Shown: positions 44,774-53,262 of the stretch, one piece after another
Layout of the letters: the number at the start of each line of letters is the position of its first letter
Position numbering within the stretch: the first letter of the stretch is position 1
From: Arthrobacter sp. StoSoilB19
Lineage (GTDB): Bacteria > Actinomycetota > Actinomycetes > Actinomycetales > Micrococcaceae
Direction: 5' to 3'
DNA length: 64,000 bases
Assembly: GCF_019977275.1 (NCBI RefSeq)
Contig: NZ_AP024650.1
Span: forward strand, 3,286,001-3,350,000
The notes under the pieces: generated by a model
The model's database searches: none
What the model was told of the DNA's origin: nothing
Seen by the model: only the letters and a program-made list of their open reading frames with translations
Program-made: the position numbers and the translations under genes

Positions 44774-45508
44774 GTGGTGAAGCCATCAATTCCGTCAATG
44801 AGGGCCCGCATCGGCGTCGGGGCGGCAGCAGTCCTGGCCGCCGGTGCCATGGCCGCCGCGGGCGTGGGTGCCGCGTCCGCATCCCCCAGCCCAACATCCG
44901 TGTCCGCAACCTCAACCACAGCATCCAGCGACGTCAAGGCAGCAAAGGGCGCCGGTGGCCTGAAGGCCTTCCTGACCCTGAACGCGGACAGCCCACAGGC
45001 GGCCGGGGACCGTGCGGCGGAAGCAGCCGCGGCGCTGGTCAACCATCCCAAGCTTTTCGCCAAACTCCCCGCTGCCCTCCAGGCGGACGTGACAGCCCTC
45101 AAGGACGCCGCACCTGCGGACCGCGTGAAGGATGCCTACAAGATCAAGACCACCGCCCTGTCCGGCGGGTACGGTGCCGAGATCCAGAAGCGTGCCGAAG
45201 CGCTGGAGAAGGCAGCCACCGGCCTGGCCGGCCTGCGCCAGGAGCTGCGCACCGCGTTCGGTTCCGACAATCCCGGCGCCGGGCTCCAGAAGGTGGCCGA
45301 CCAGCTCATCAACCACCCCAAGCTGTTCGCCAAGCTCCCGGCCAACCTCCAGGCGGACCTGACCGCACTCAAGAACGCCGCCCCGGCGGATCTGGATGCC
45401 CAGGCGAACAAGATCAAGGACACCGCCATCAACGGCGGCTACGGTGCCAAGGTGCAGAAGATGGCCCAGGCGCTGGCGAAGAAGGCTGCCGCGGCGCCGT
45501 CCACGTAA
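44774..45508 (+). CDS. Secreted helical tandem-repeat protein, 244 aa
   Basis: GTG 44774 with GGAGG eight bases upstream. Sec signal (RIGVGAAAVLAAGAMAAAGVG, cleavage near ASA). Two repeats of about 75 residues start near 95 and 168. Each contains NHPKLFAKLPA-x-LQAD, then ALK-[DN]-AAPAD and GGYGA. Lys/Ala-rich helices, no cysteine. Function unknown; possibly cell-wall associated. Confidence 0.78.
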   Translation: MVKPSIPSMRARIGVGAAAVLAAGAMAAAGVGAASASPSPTSVSATSTTASSDVKAAKGAGGLKAFLTLNADSPQAAGDRAAEAAAALVNHPKLFAKLPAALQADVTALKDAAPADRVKDAYKIKTTALSGGYGAEIQKRAEALEKAATGLAGLRQELRTAFGSDNPGAGLQKVADQLINHPKLFAKLPANLQADLTALKNAAPADLDAQANKIKDTAINGGYGAKVQKMAQALAKKAAAAPST

Positions 45509-45532
45509 GCCGCGCCTTCCCGAGATACACCG

Positions 45533-46402
45533 TCAGGGCATTTGCGACGCCGCCGCGGACGGTTCCAGGTCCGCGAGCGTGAGCGGGTGGGCCGGTTGGT
45601 CCGGGAAGGGGAAGGTGGACGTCACCACCAGGTTGGGGCCAACATGCACCAGCTCCCCCGGCGCCATGGGGCGCCAGCCGGGGTTCTGGTTCATCCGTTT
45701 GGTGGCGAAGAGGACGGAGCGGGACTCCGCCAGCTCGGTGCTTCGCGAGTGGATCCGTGGGCTTCTGGCGTCCAGCGGTGCCACCGGAGCGGGTTCGGTC
45801 AAGGGGTCGCGTTCCAGCACGTACAGCGGGTGGGTTGCCGGGTAGCGGAGCGCCCAGAGGTCGGTGGCCGTCGTGACAATGATGTTCAACGCCAGGACAG
45901 GCAGCTCGGCGGCCACCCAGCCCACCGCCCGGGAGATGCCCTCGGCCACGTCCCCGCCGGCCCTGCGGCTCTCTGCCGTGATGAGGGCGAAGAGCCGCTC
46001 ACTGTCGGTCTGGCCCTGCACCAGTTCCGCCACGCCGAACTCACGCAGCCGCGCGTCGAGCCGGCCGAGTCCGTGGAAGGCGCCATTGTGGGCGAACAGC
46101 CGACCGTCCTGCTCGAACGGGTGCGTGTTCACCAGGGTGTGCGCACCTGTGCTGGCATACCGGACGTGGGCCAGGAAGGTGGTGCTCCGCAGCTCCCTCG
46201 CCTCCCGGGCGAAGGCATGGTCCTCCCATGCGGCGAGCGGCCGTTTGGTGACCCGCGGGCTGCCGTCGGGATCGAACGTGCCGATCCCGGCGCCGTCGGG
46301 CTCCTTCCTGCTCTGCTCGGACAAGCTGTCCGGGGCGTCAAGGAGCCAGAAGGTGGCGCGGACCGGCCGGGATCCGGCGTGCAGCCCGAACAACCGGCAC
46401 AT
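45533..46402 (-). CDS. Class II glutamine amidotransferase (EgtC/YafJ-like)
   Basis: 289 residues, ATG 46402 with GGGAGGAG upstream. N-terminal nucleophile Cys2 (MCRLFGLHAG), with FLAHVRYASTG, NTHPF and FAHNGAFHG of Ntn-type amidotransferases. It hydrolyses glutamine amide or a gamma-glutamyl bond. The other ergothioneine genes are not adjacent, so an EgtC role is not supported by context. Confidence 0.88.
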   Translation of the reverse strand: MCRLFGLHAGSRPVRATFWLLDAPDSLSEQSRKEPDGAGIGTFDPDGSPRVTKRPLAAWEDHAFAREARELRSTTFLAHVRYASTGAHTLVNTHPFEQDGRLFAHNGAFHGLGRLDARLREFGVAELVQGQTDSERLFALITAESRRAGGDVAEGISRAVGWVAAELPVLALNIIVTTATDLWALRYPATHPLYVLERDPLTEPAPVAPLDARSPRIHSRSTELAESRSVLFATKRMNQNPGWRPMAPGELVHVGPNLVVTSTFPFPDQPAHPLTLADLEPSAAASQMP

Positions 46403-46423
46403 GGTGCGCTCCTCCCGGCAGGG

Positions 46424-46570
46424 CTAGTGGCGGGAGGTGTGGTCCATGGCCTGATAGCGGTCGTAGCAGTCACGGGAGCAAAATAGCGCGGTGGGAGTTG
46501 GAGGCAAGGCCTGGCCGCAAAGCCTGCATTTCGGCTTGGGTCGAAGGCTCCGAAGCACGGTGTTCAGCAT
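46424..46570 (-). CDS. 48-aa zinc-ribbon peptide
   Basis: ATG 46570. Contains CRLCGQ and, 12 residues later, CSRDCYDRY, a C-x2-C / C-x3-C zinc-finger arrangement. It lies 21 bases upstream of the amidotransferase on the same strand. The ribosome site is weak, but the motif makes it credible. Confidence 0.65.
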   Translation of the reverse strand: MLNTVLRSLRPKPKCRLCGQALPPTPTALFCSRDCYDRYQAMDHTSRH

Positions 46571-46682
46571 GGATGAAGGCTATTCGCCTGCCCGGAAAAT
46601 TGAACCAGTAAACGGATACTTCAATCTGCGGACAGCGATACTTGCCCGCCACTGCGGCACGGAACGCGGCAGCGGACACAGG

Positions 46683-46778
46683 CTAGTGGTGGAACGCCTC
46701 CTTGTGCTTGTCGGTGGGCATGGGCGACGTCAGGGCGTCCAGGTAGGCCACTTCCTTCTTGAGGTCGGGTTGAGCCAA
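46683..46778 (-). pseudogene. Possible 31-aa gene or decayed C-terminal fragment
   Basis: A TTG-started frame encodes AQPDLKKEVAYLDALTSP then PTDKHKEAFHH. The sequence looks like real protein but the start is poor and upstream frames are closed. It may be a tiny gene or the end of a lost one at the edge of the foreign region. Confidence 0.3.
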
Positions 46779-46944
46779 CGCCTTAGCGAGCAAAGGGCCC
46801 GAAGCCCCGATCAAGTAATAATTTACCGGAGCTGCGGTTCACTATGGGCGACGAACATCAATTCCCTGGGAAGCCGGATGTGTATCGCATCCTTACCAGC
46901 TGCGATGCCGAGTGAGTTTTAATGGGCTAAATCCATACGGACGG

Positions 46945-47838
46945 CTACCGCTTTGATACCGGCCCTCCACTCGCCCAAGCCTTGGCCGTAATTCCAATAC
47001 AGTGCCTCGGGTTGCTCGCCTGCGCTGTTAGCCCCGAATAGTAGTCGTGCGTAAAACCTGAATTGTTGTTGAAGATGGAGTTTGGGATGGGGTTCGAGGC
47101 TGACTCGTCCAAGAGCACGTACCCCCTGCCCGTCTTGCAGTTCACTGACGACTCGGGGTGATGGTTGTCAGCCATGGGCTTCGGCGCAATACCGGTAGCG
47201 TCGTAGAAGCCGGTTATTGCATGCCCCCACTCGTGTTTGATTACGTTGTGTCCCCCGTAGTCAAGCTGGGAAAGAGTGATCTCGGAAAAGGTGGGGGCTG
47301 GGCCAAGGTTCCATGTGAGACCTCCGTAGTGCCCGATATTGTCTGTCGCATTGATGCCCCAGTCCCAACCGTAGGACTGCCAGAAGACGATATACGAGTT
47401 ATATCCCGGATCCTGGTCTGCTTTCGTTGACCACGGATCAGGCGTCCAGCCGCCTCCCCCATCCGCGACGAGGGACGCGGCGTCCAGCGGTTTGTTGACT
47501 GTTTTGACTGTCAGCTTGGGGTGCTGCTTACCTGAGGAAAGGGCCGGAACGTCAGTGTCGACGAATCCGATCATGCTGGTCTTGATGTTGGTCACTTCGT
47601 CGGGCATGAGGCTCCCAACGAGCCTGTGGGAAACACCGGCTGTCAAATAAGTGATGTCTGTATATGGATAGATGAGGACTTCAATTTTCCACGCAGGACC
47701 TGCGGTGACCGCTGCTGCGGGAACGGTCAGCCGCACAGGGACAAGACCAGCGTTGCCGCTGCAATGAAAGCGCCACGAACGGTCCCCCGGGCGTTGTCCA
47801 CGTCGCGCCTGCTCACGGAGGGGTGGGTCGGATCTCAT
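46945..47838 (-). pseudogene. Zinc metalloprotease-like gene with frameshifted signal peptide
   Basis: From ATG 47838 (AGGAG upstream) the main frame gives 297 residues with HEWGHAITGFYDATG (HExxH). In the main frame the first 40 residues are hydrophilic. In the +1 frame, from GTG 47816 to a stop at 47727, a good signal peptide appears (VSRRDVDNARG then GAFIAAATLVLSL). Two compensating indels would explain this. It is possibly inactive for secretion or altered by sequencing errors. Family of the protease not identified beyond the zinc motif. Confidence 0.6.
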
Positions 47839-48853
47839 AAATGACTCCTGTTGCTCACCAAGCATTTTGCTGACTGTCGCCCAGTCCCGTAGAAGGCGGG
47901 CGAACGGAGACTAAGCGCTGGAATTTAGTCGGGGATGCCCAGGCAATAGAGCTTGGGCGTCAGATGCCTCCCCGCGCGTGATGCGCCGAAATCGACGCGG
48001 TGCTGTAGGAGTGAAGCGGTGTCAATCCTCATAAACTAAGTAGGCTCGAGGATCCTCAGAGCACGAGTGCGTGTCAACAAATCCTGCCCCCTTCTTTGGA
48101 ATCGGAGATGCCACTCTCCTATTCGGTGGACTGGTGAGCCTCTATTCGCACACGCGGGATTGCTCGTATCCAGGAAACCTTCCCTGCACGCCAGGAAGCT
48201 GGCTGCCAGGCCGCCATCGACGCCCCGGCGACACCACCCGGGCCAAGGTATTACCCCATACCGCCCGACAGCTCTCATATGCATTTGAGAAGTGGTTGTT
48301 CGATAGCCCATCGCCGCCATCGAAGCCCAAACGTTCCCTGGCGGCGGAATCAAGGTCATACGGCCCCCGCACGGGAATATGCCGTATGGGGGTACCCAAT
48401 TTCTTAGCCCGACCCAAGATTCAAGAACGACTTGGGCGCGCCCCGGAAATCGGTTTCAGCCCAAAGTCGTCCCGGCGGGCGGCCGAAAAGGAACCGTTAG
48501 GTAGACATAGGTAAGTGGCCGGCGCGCAAAAAGCGAGTACCTCGTACCGGGTGAGACCTCTGACAGTCGACTTACTCTTTAGGCCTCGGGAATACGGAAG
48601 TGTCAAGCCGCGGCACTAGAAAAACGACCCGACAGGGGAAATAGACCGATTTTGCCGCTCGGTGTGACTCTCACAGACCTAATAGGGGCCTTGGGGGAAC
48701 TCTTCTAGCGGCACCCCCTCTACGACAGCAGCACCGCCACAGCAGTATGCGGTCGTATCGCACCCCTGAGCGACAACACGTAAGGGGCCCGTTCAGTTAC
48801 GAACGAACCTCTTCCCGTTCAGTTAGGAACAAACCTCTTAAGGATCCCCCGAC
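47839..48853. other. About 1 kb without a recognisable gene, upstream of the polysaccharide operon
   Basis: Base composition is mixed and several overlapping frames exist on both strands (such as 48071-48514 plus and 48142-48417 minus), none with a convincing start or family. It probably contains decayed DNA plus the promoter of the operon at 48854, with tandem repeats at its end. Confidence 0.5.
48788..48839 (+). repeat. 26-bp tandem direct repeat in front of the polysaccharide operon
   Basis: Two adjacent 26-base units (48788-48813 and 48814-48839) begin CCCGTTCAGTTA and end AACCTCTT, with two mismatches. Unit 1 includes GTTC-N6-GAAC. The second unit ends 14 bases before the start codon, so it lies in the leader or promoter and may be a regulator-binding array. 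Confidence 0.75.
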
Positions 48854-49726
48854 ATGGCAGCTATTTTAGTGATCGGTTCAGGCGTCGTAGGTAAGGCAAC
48901 AGGCCTAGGTTTGATCAGTCATGGCCACGAGGTGACGTTCGTGGACGTCAGGAAAGAAACAGTAGAGCATCTCCGTTCTGCTAACTACAACGCAATATCC
49001 ACGGATGACATGGTCTTGCAAGACGTCGATGCGGTGTTCGTATCAGTCACAGCGCTTACAAACGAAGATGGGATCGACCTAACGCATCTGATCATGGCGA
49101 CAGAGTCTCTCGGGCACAAACTTCAACATCTCAACAGCGGTTATCCAGTAATCATTTACCGCTGCACCATGGTACCCGGAACCGTGCGCAACATCCTCGC
49201 GCCTATACTCCGAAAAGCCTCCGGAAAGACGGTGGGAGAAAACTTCGGCATCGCCTACAACCCGGAGTATCTTCGCGCGGCTTCCGCGCAGCGAGATTTC
49301 CTACATCCACGTGTTGTGACACTCGCCAGCTTTGAGAAAGATGATCGCGCGCACAAGACAGCGGCAGGAATTATGTCCGAATTCGGCGCAGAAATGCATT
49401 GGCTTCCGCTGGAAGCAGCTGAGTACCAAAAGTACGTAAGTAACGTAGGGAATGCGATAAAGATCAGCACCTACAACTGGTTTCGAGCGCTTGGAGTCCG
49501 TATAGGCCTCGAGCAGGCAGAAATTGATGAAGCATTCAGCATCTGCGCCTTAAGCGCCGAGGGGCTCTGGAATAGTAGGTACGGCACGAAGAACCTCGGT
49601 CCTTACGACGGAGCTTGCCTGCCGAAAGACACACGAGCGTTACAAAAATTTGCCTCATCGTTGGGCGTAGATACGTCACTGCTGGAAGCGGTAGAAATGA
49701 TTAATCGCGAATACGGAGGCGCATGA
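48854..49726 (+). CDS. Short UDP-glucose/GDP-mannose 6-dehydrogenase (AlgD-like), lacks C-terminal domain
   Basis: 290 residues. Rossmann motif ILVIGSGVVGKATGLGL at the start, TMVPGTVRN near 105, YNPEYLRAASAQRDFL near 135 and the catalytic cysteine C255 in GACLPKDTRAL. Family enzymes are about 390-450 residues because of a C-terminal nucleotide-binding domain, which is wholly absent here. The next gene starts after one base, so this is not an obvious frameshift. It should make a uronic-acid nucleotide sugar, GDP-mannuronate or UDP-glucuronate, for the synthase. Base composition is lower in GC than the flanks. Confidence 0.85.
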   Translation: MAAILVIGSGVVGKATGLGLISHGHEVTFVDVRKETVEHLRSANYNAISTDDMVLQDVDAVFVSVTALTNEDGIDLTHLIMATESLGHKLQHLNSGYPVIIYRCTMVPGTVRNILAPILRKASGKTVGENFGIAYNPEYLRAASAQRDFLHPRVVTLASFEKDDRAHKTAAGIMSEFGAEMHWLPLEAAEYQKYVSNVGNAIKISTYNWFRALGVRIGLEQAEIDEAFSICALSAEGLWNSRYGTKNLGPYDGACLPKDTRALQKFASSLGVDTSLLEAVEMINREYGGA

Positions 49727-49727
49727 G

Positions 49728-50990
49728 ATGCAAATGACGGACCACCCCTTCTACAACACACTCCAATGGGTACTGCTCGTCTTTTTTATGGTACCGCTCA
49801 TCGAAGTTACGCTCGCAATTTTTGGCGCAGCCTGGGCCCAGTTTGGCTACGTAAAATCCCCGGAGAAGTTCAAGCAACTGATCATCCAAATCACAACGGT
49901 GGGAAAAGAGCCAGAACTCGTACAATCAACCGTCAATACAATCCGCAGTTACGGTCTATCTATGCCGCACCAGATCTGGGTTGTCATTGAACCAAACCAC
50001 CCCGCCGCTTACGTCAATGCTGACAAGGTGATAGTTGTACCGCTCTCCTTCAAATGCAAACCCGTAGATAAGGCTCGGGCGCTGGAGTACACGCGCATGC
50101 TGCGCAGCCGCGAGAATCTTGACAGGGATGACGTCAAAATACTTTTTGTCGATGACGACACATTGCCGTCAAAAAGATATATCCAACTCGCATTTGCGGG
50201 CGATTACGACTTGTGCCAAGGTATCACGGTACCTAGCAGATGGTATGCAGTAGGCGGAATGCGGCACATAATACTCAGCCATCTGGACAACATCCGCACA
50301 CGAAACTGCCTCATCTATTGCTCATGCACTCAGGGCTTGACACAGAAGCCTCTGTTCGTTCACGGTGAGGGACTTTGCATCACAGGTAAGACGGAAAAGA
50401 TCGTAACGTGGAACAGGCCAATTATTGCGTCTGATGATCTTGTTTTCGGCACGAACGCTGCACATCTCGGAATGAGCTGGGGCTACTTCCACGCGGCGAT
50501 ACAGCTTGTCTCTCCCTGGACATTCAAGGAGAACTTGAACCAAAGATGGCGCTGGACATGGGGGAACTTCGATGCAATCGGACACCGTGAGATCATGCCT
50601 CGCGGCGCAGCCATTTTCAAAGGCGCTAAGTATGCCCTCGGTTTTATGTCCATATTCGCATCCACCACAGGCGCAGTATTACTGCTCATGGGAATAGCAA
50701 AAGTTCCACCTCAGGCCCACACGGTGTTCTGGACTTCACTGATATCCTGGTTTGTCAGCTACGGTTTTACCGGATGGATCAATTCCGGGGGAGAACCGAA
50801 TAGGAGCCTTCGCACAAATCCATTCAGATACTGGGGCTTCCGCGTCACGCAGACATTGATAGCGACAGTTCTTACTCCCCTCACCGCTTTAGCCCCCGTA
50901 TTCATCATTTCGTATAGCGTTCTTCGCGGGCGACCAAAACGATTCATCATGATCAAGAAAACTAACAAGGCAATGCAGAAGACGGCCTAG
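49728..50990 (+). CDS. Processive GT2 polysaccharide synthase (Egghead/Alg8-like)
   Basis: 420 residues. One N-terminal helix (residues 12-38), a GT2 domain with VDDDT (141-145), HGEGLCITG (212-220), SDD (235-237) and the Q-x-x-R-W motif QRWRW (272-276), then three C-terminal helices. The segment HGEG to QRWRW resembles Egghead-type beta-1,4-mannosyltransferases, and the overall plan matches Alg8. It would polymerise and export a beta-linked uronan or mannan across the membrane. No PilZ (Alg44) partner is encoded. Confidence 0.85.
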   Translation: MQMTDHPFYNTLQWVLLVFFMVPLIEVTLAIFGAAWAQFGYVKSPEKFKQLIIQITTVGKEPELVQSTVNTIRSYGLSMPHQIWVVIEPNHPAAYVNADKVIVVPLSFKCKPVDKARALEYTRMLRSRENLDRDDVKILFVDDDTLPSKRYIQLAFAGDYDLCQGITVPSRWYAVGGMRHIILSHLDNIRTRNCLIYCSCTQGLTQKPLFVHGEGLCITGKTEKIVTWNRPIIASDDLVFGTNAAHLGMSWGYFHAAIQLVSPWTFKENLNQRWRWTWGNFDAIGHREIMPRGAAIFKGAKYALGFMSIFASTTGAVLLLMGIAKVPPQAHTVFWTSLISWFVSYGFTGWINSGGEPNRSLRTNPFRYWGFRVTQTLIATVLTPLTALAPVFIISYSVLRGRPKRFIMIKKTNKAMQKTA

Positions 50991-50993
50991 GGA

Positions 50994-52382
50994 ATGATGA
51001 CATCATTAGCGGCGGATACCATGGCCGGACGATCTACAAATCACGTTCTGCGCGCAGCTATCGGAATGATGATTATCGTTTCCGTGTTGCTAGTAGGAAT
51101 CGGTTTTTATCTATCCCTGGCAATTGCTATCTATCCCCAAAACGATGAGGGGTTTGAGATTGTTGAGCGCGGTCCCTACATCCATTCATATGATCCGATT
51201 GCCCTTGCGGAGCTGGGCTTGCCGCCAAACTCGAGCAACGCAAATGCCTTGCCCGCTAACCCTGAAGTGCGAACAATTTCAACATATTCGGACAAGGTTG
51301 TCCTGACCGCCGCTGGCGTCATTACGAGCAGTATCTCACTCACCAACCCCATCACGGACCTCAAACAACTGAAGGACCTAGTCAACAATCCTGCATGGAT
51401 CGAGGAGGGTAGCGCCGGCGTATATACACTCAAAGCTGCGCTGATCGCCTACTCTCCATCTTCTTTCACTATTGGTTCTCCACAAGTTCGCGAGGTGCAG
51501 TTGCTCGATATGCCCAGCATATTCATCGGCGTCCAAGGTGGCACATTTGAATTCAGAGACGTAACTATCCGGGCGGTCAATGCGGGCCAAAGGAGTGATA
51601 ACCAGTACCAGCCCTTCGTTATGGCTACAGGCGGCGCTAAGATGACGATTAGTAACAGCATATTTTCGAATTTGGGCTGGGATTGGAATGCAAGCTACGG
51701 CGTATCTTGGGTACACGGATCGACTGGGAGCGCCACGGGATCGGTTTTTGAAGACAGCTTCATCGGTGTTTATACGAGTCGCGCCGAAAGGTTGAGCTTC
51801 ATTAGCTGCATCTTCCGCAACAATCGTTTATACGGTCTTGATCCACATACGTATAGCCGAAACCTGACCATCGACAATGTAATCGCTGAACGAAATGGTG
51901 CTCACGGGATCATTTTTTCCGATCACGTGACCGACAGTGTGATCAAGAACTCCGCGGCATTCGCAAATGGTGAAAACGGCATCATGATGGACCAGTCATC
52001 AACATACAACGTCATTGAGAGTAGCGCGGTTCACAATAACATCGGCGACGGACTTGTCACTGCGGCCTCGAGTGACAACACATTTTTGCGGAATAGCATA
52101 TACGAGAATCGAGTCGGCATTCGGATTGATAAATCTGATGCCCCGAATACGGTGCTCACGGGTAATTCTCTAACCCGCAACAACAAAGCCTCTGAAAATG
52201 CTTATCTTGACGGCAGCAACTCGATTCAAGACAATGGTGGCCAGTGGAACATACAGATCCTCTCTTTTATTTGGTTTGGAGTGGCGATGGTTCTTCTTAT
52301 ATTCGGTGTATTATTTTCTTGGATAAGAATCGCTCACCAGGGGCGGCGTTTATGGTCACCGAAGCTCGTTGAAAACTTATGA
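50994..52382 (+). CDS. AlgG-like mannuronan C5-epimerase, right-handed beta-helix, membrane anchored
   Basis: 462 residues. N-terminal helix (about 20-46) and C-terminal helix (about 426-446) flank an extracellular beta-helix. The AlgG catalytic signature is visible as YGLDPHTYS (Asp283, His285; DPHD in AlgG), followed by HGIIFSDHVTDS and ENGIMMDQSS, which parallel conserved AlgG rungs. It would epimerise mannuronate to guluronate within the polymer. It overlaps the lyase gene by four bases. Confidence 0.82.
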   Translation: MMTSLAADTMAGRSTNHVLRAAIGMMIIVSVLLVGIGFYLSLAIAIYPQNDEGFEIVERGPYIHSYDPIALAELGLPPNSSNANALPANPEVRTISTYSDKVVLTAAGVITSSISLTNPITDLKQLKDLVNNPAWIEEGSAGVYTLKAALIAYSPSSFTIGSPQVREVQLLDMPSIFIGVQGGTFEFRDVTIRAVNAGQRSDNQYQPFVMATGGAKMTISNSIFSNLGWDWNASYGVSWVHGSTGSATGSVFEDSFIGVYTSRAERLSFISCIFRNNRLYGLDPHTYSRNLTIDNVIAERNGAHGIIFSDHVTDSVIKNSAAFANGENGIMMDQSSTYNVIESSAVHNNIGDGLVTAASSDNTFLRNSIYENRVGIRIDKSDAPNTVLTGNSLTRNNKASENAYLDGSNSIQDNGGQWNIQILSFIWFGVAMVLLIFGVLFSWIRIAHQGRRLWSPKLVENL

Positions 52383-53119
52383 CCACCCCGATGCTCAGGC
52401 CCTTGGCAATTACCATAGCGTTACTTTTGTCTATATCGGCTTGCACGGCTCAACCCAAGCCAGACAAGCCATCGTCAATTCTCGACTTAAGCAACTGGAA
52501 GTTGTCGGTACCCGTCGAGGCGAACCACGAGGGGCATCCGTTAGAGGTCCAGCAACCGGCACTAGATAGCTACAGCAGCCAATTCATGTTCACTGGTCCT
52601 GGGAAGACGGATGTAGTTTTTCGGACCCCGGCTGCCGGCACGATACAACCGGGCTCGGACTTTCCACGCACAGAACTCCGGGAAATGACCGGACGCGGCC
52701 AGGTCGAAGCCAAGTGGTCCACTAGAACCGGAACACATGAGATGGTGGTCGAGCAGGCGGTGACACTTCTTCCGCGTTCTACGCCTGACGTCGTCGTCGG
52801 ACAAATTCACGATTCGGCCAAGTTCGTGCTCATTATTCGGCTTGACGGGAATCACCTGTACGCGAGGATGCAAGATGGAAAGATGGACACCCTCAACGGG
52901 GATTACAGCCTCGGCACCTATTTCACATTGAAAATAGTTGCCGGAGACGGCAGTGTCGCCGTTTACTACAACGACGAACTGAAGGCGATGCACCGTAAGA
53001 ATTGCTCGTCATGCTATTTCAAAGCAGGCATGTATTTACAGACAAGCTCGGATACCGGAGAGGCGACGGACTCAAGTGGAGAGGTCCGGATTAGGAGCCT
53101 TATAGTTTCGCACCGCTAG
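52379..53119 (+). CDS. Alginate lyase, polysaccharide lyase family 7, lipoprotein
   Basis: 246 residues. Lipobox LSISAC (C22). All three PL7 signatures are present: RTELRE (97-102), GQIH (141-144, catalytic His) and YFKAGMYLQ (213-221). PL7 enzymes cut alginate by beta-elimination. As last gene of the operon it parallels AlgL, which clears or trims polymer during export. It would sit on the outer membrane face as a lipoprotein. Confidence 0.9.
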   Translation: MTTPMLRPLAITIALLLSISACTAQPKPDKPSSILDLSNWKLSVPVEANHEGHPLEVQQPALDSYSSQFMFTGPGKTDVVFRTPAAGTIQPGSDFPRTELREMTGRGQVEAKWSTRTGTHEMVVEQAVTLLPRSTPDVVVGQIHDSAKFVLIIRLDGNHLYARMQDGKMDTLNGDYSLGTYFTLKIVAGDGSVAVYYNDELKAMHRKNCSSCYFKAGMYLQTSSDTGEATDSSGEVRIRSLIVSHR

Positions 53120-53138
53120 CTGCAACACCCTTACCGGC

Positions 53139-53262
53139 TTACCGGTAAGCGTCCACGTTCGCAGCCGCAATCCCGTTAGCGGCCGCCCGCGTTTCCGGCT
53201 TCAGCATGTCCAAGGGTCATTGGTCACTGTCGACAACACCTTGGTCGTAAGGGTGTGGAGAG
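53139..53262 (-). pseudogene. Remnant of a ParA/EspI-like C-terminus, in frame with the broken decarboxylase
   Basis: Translation across the TGA at 53217 gives PLDMLKPETR, then IAAANVDAYR and a stop at 53139. It aligns without gaps to the last 38 residues of the intact ParA-like protein (LDVLKPETR, IAAAIVDGYR), about 23 identities. It marks a junction where a ParA-like gene was destroyed next to the polysaccharide operon. Confidence 0.75.

Noticed and set aside
45533..46402. Ergothioneine biosynthesis (EgtC)
   Set aside because: Only the amidotransferase domain matches; egtA, egtB, egtD and egtE are not adjacent.
48036..48514. Overlapping frames on both strands in the gap before the polysaccharide operon
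   Set aside because: No ribosome site, family or sensible composition; they disagree with each other and look like decayed DNA.
50994..52382. NosD-type copper protein instead of AlgG-like epimerase
   Set aside because: NosD shares the beta-helix, but the DPH motif, the membrane anchors and the PL7/GT2 neighbours fit AlgG; no nos genes are present.
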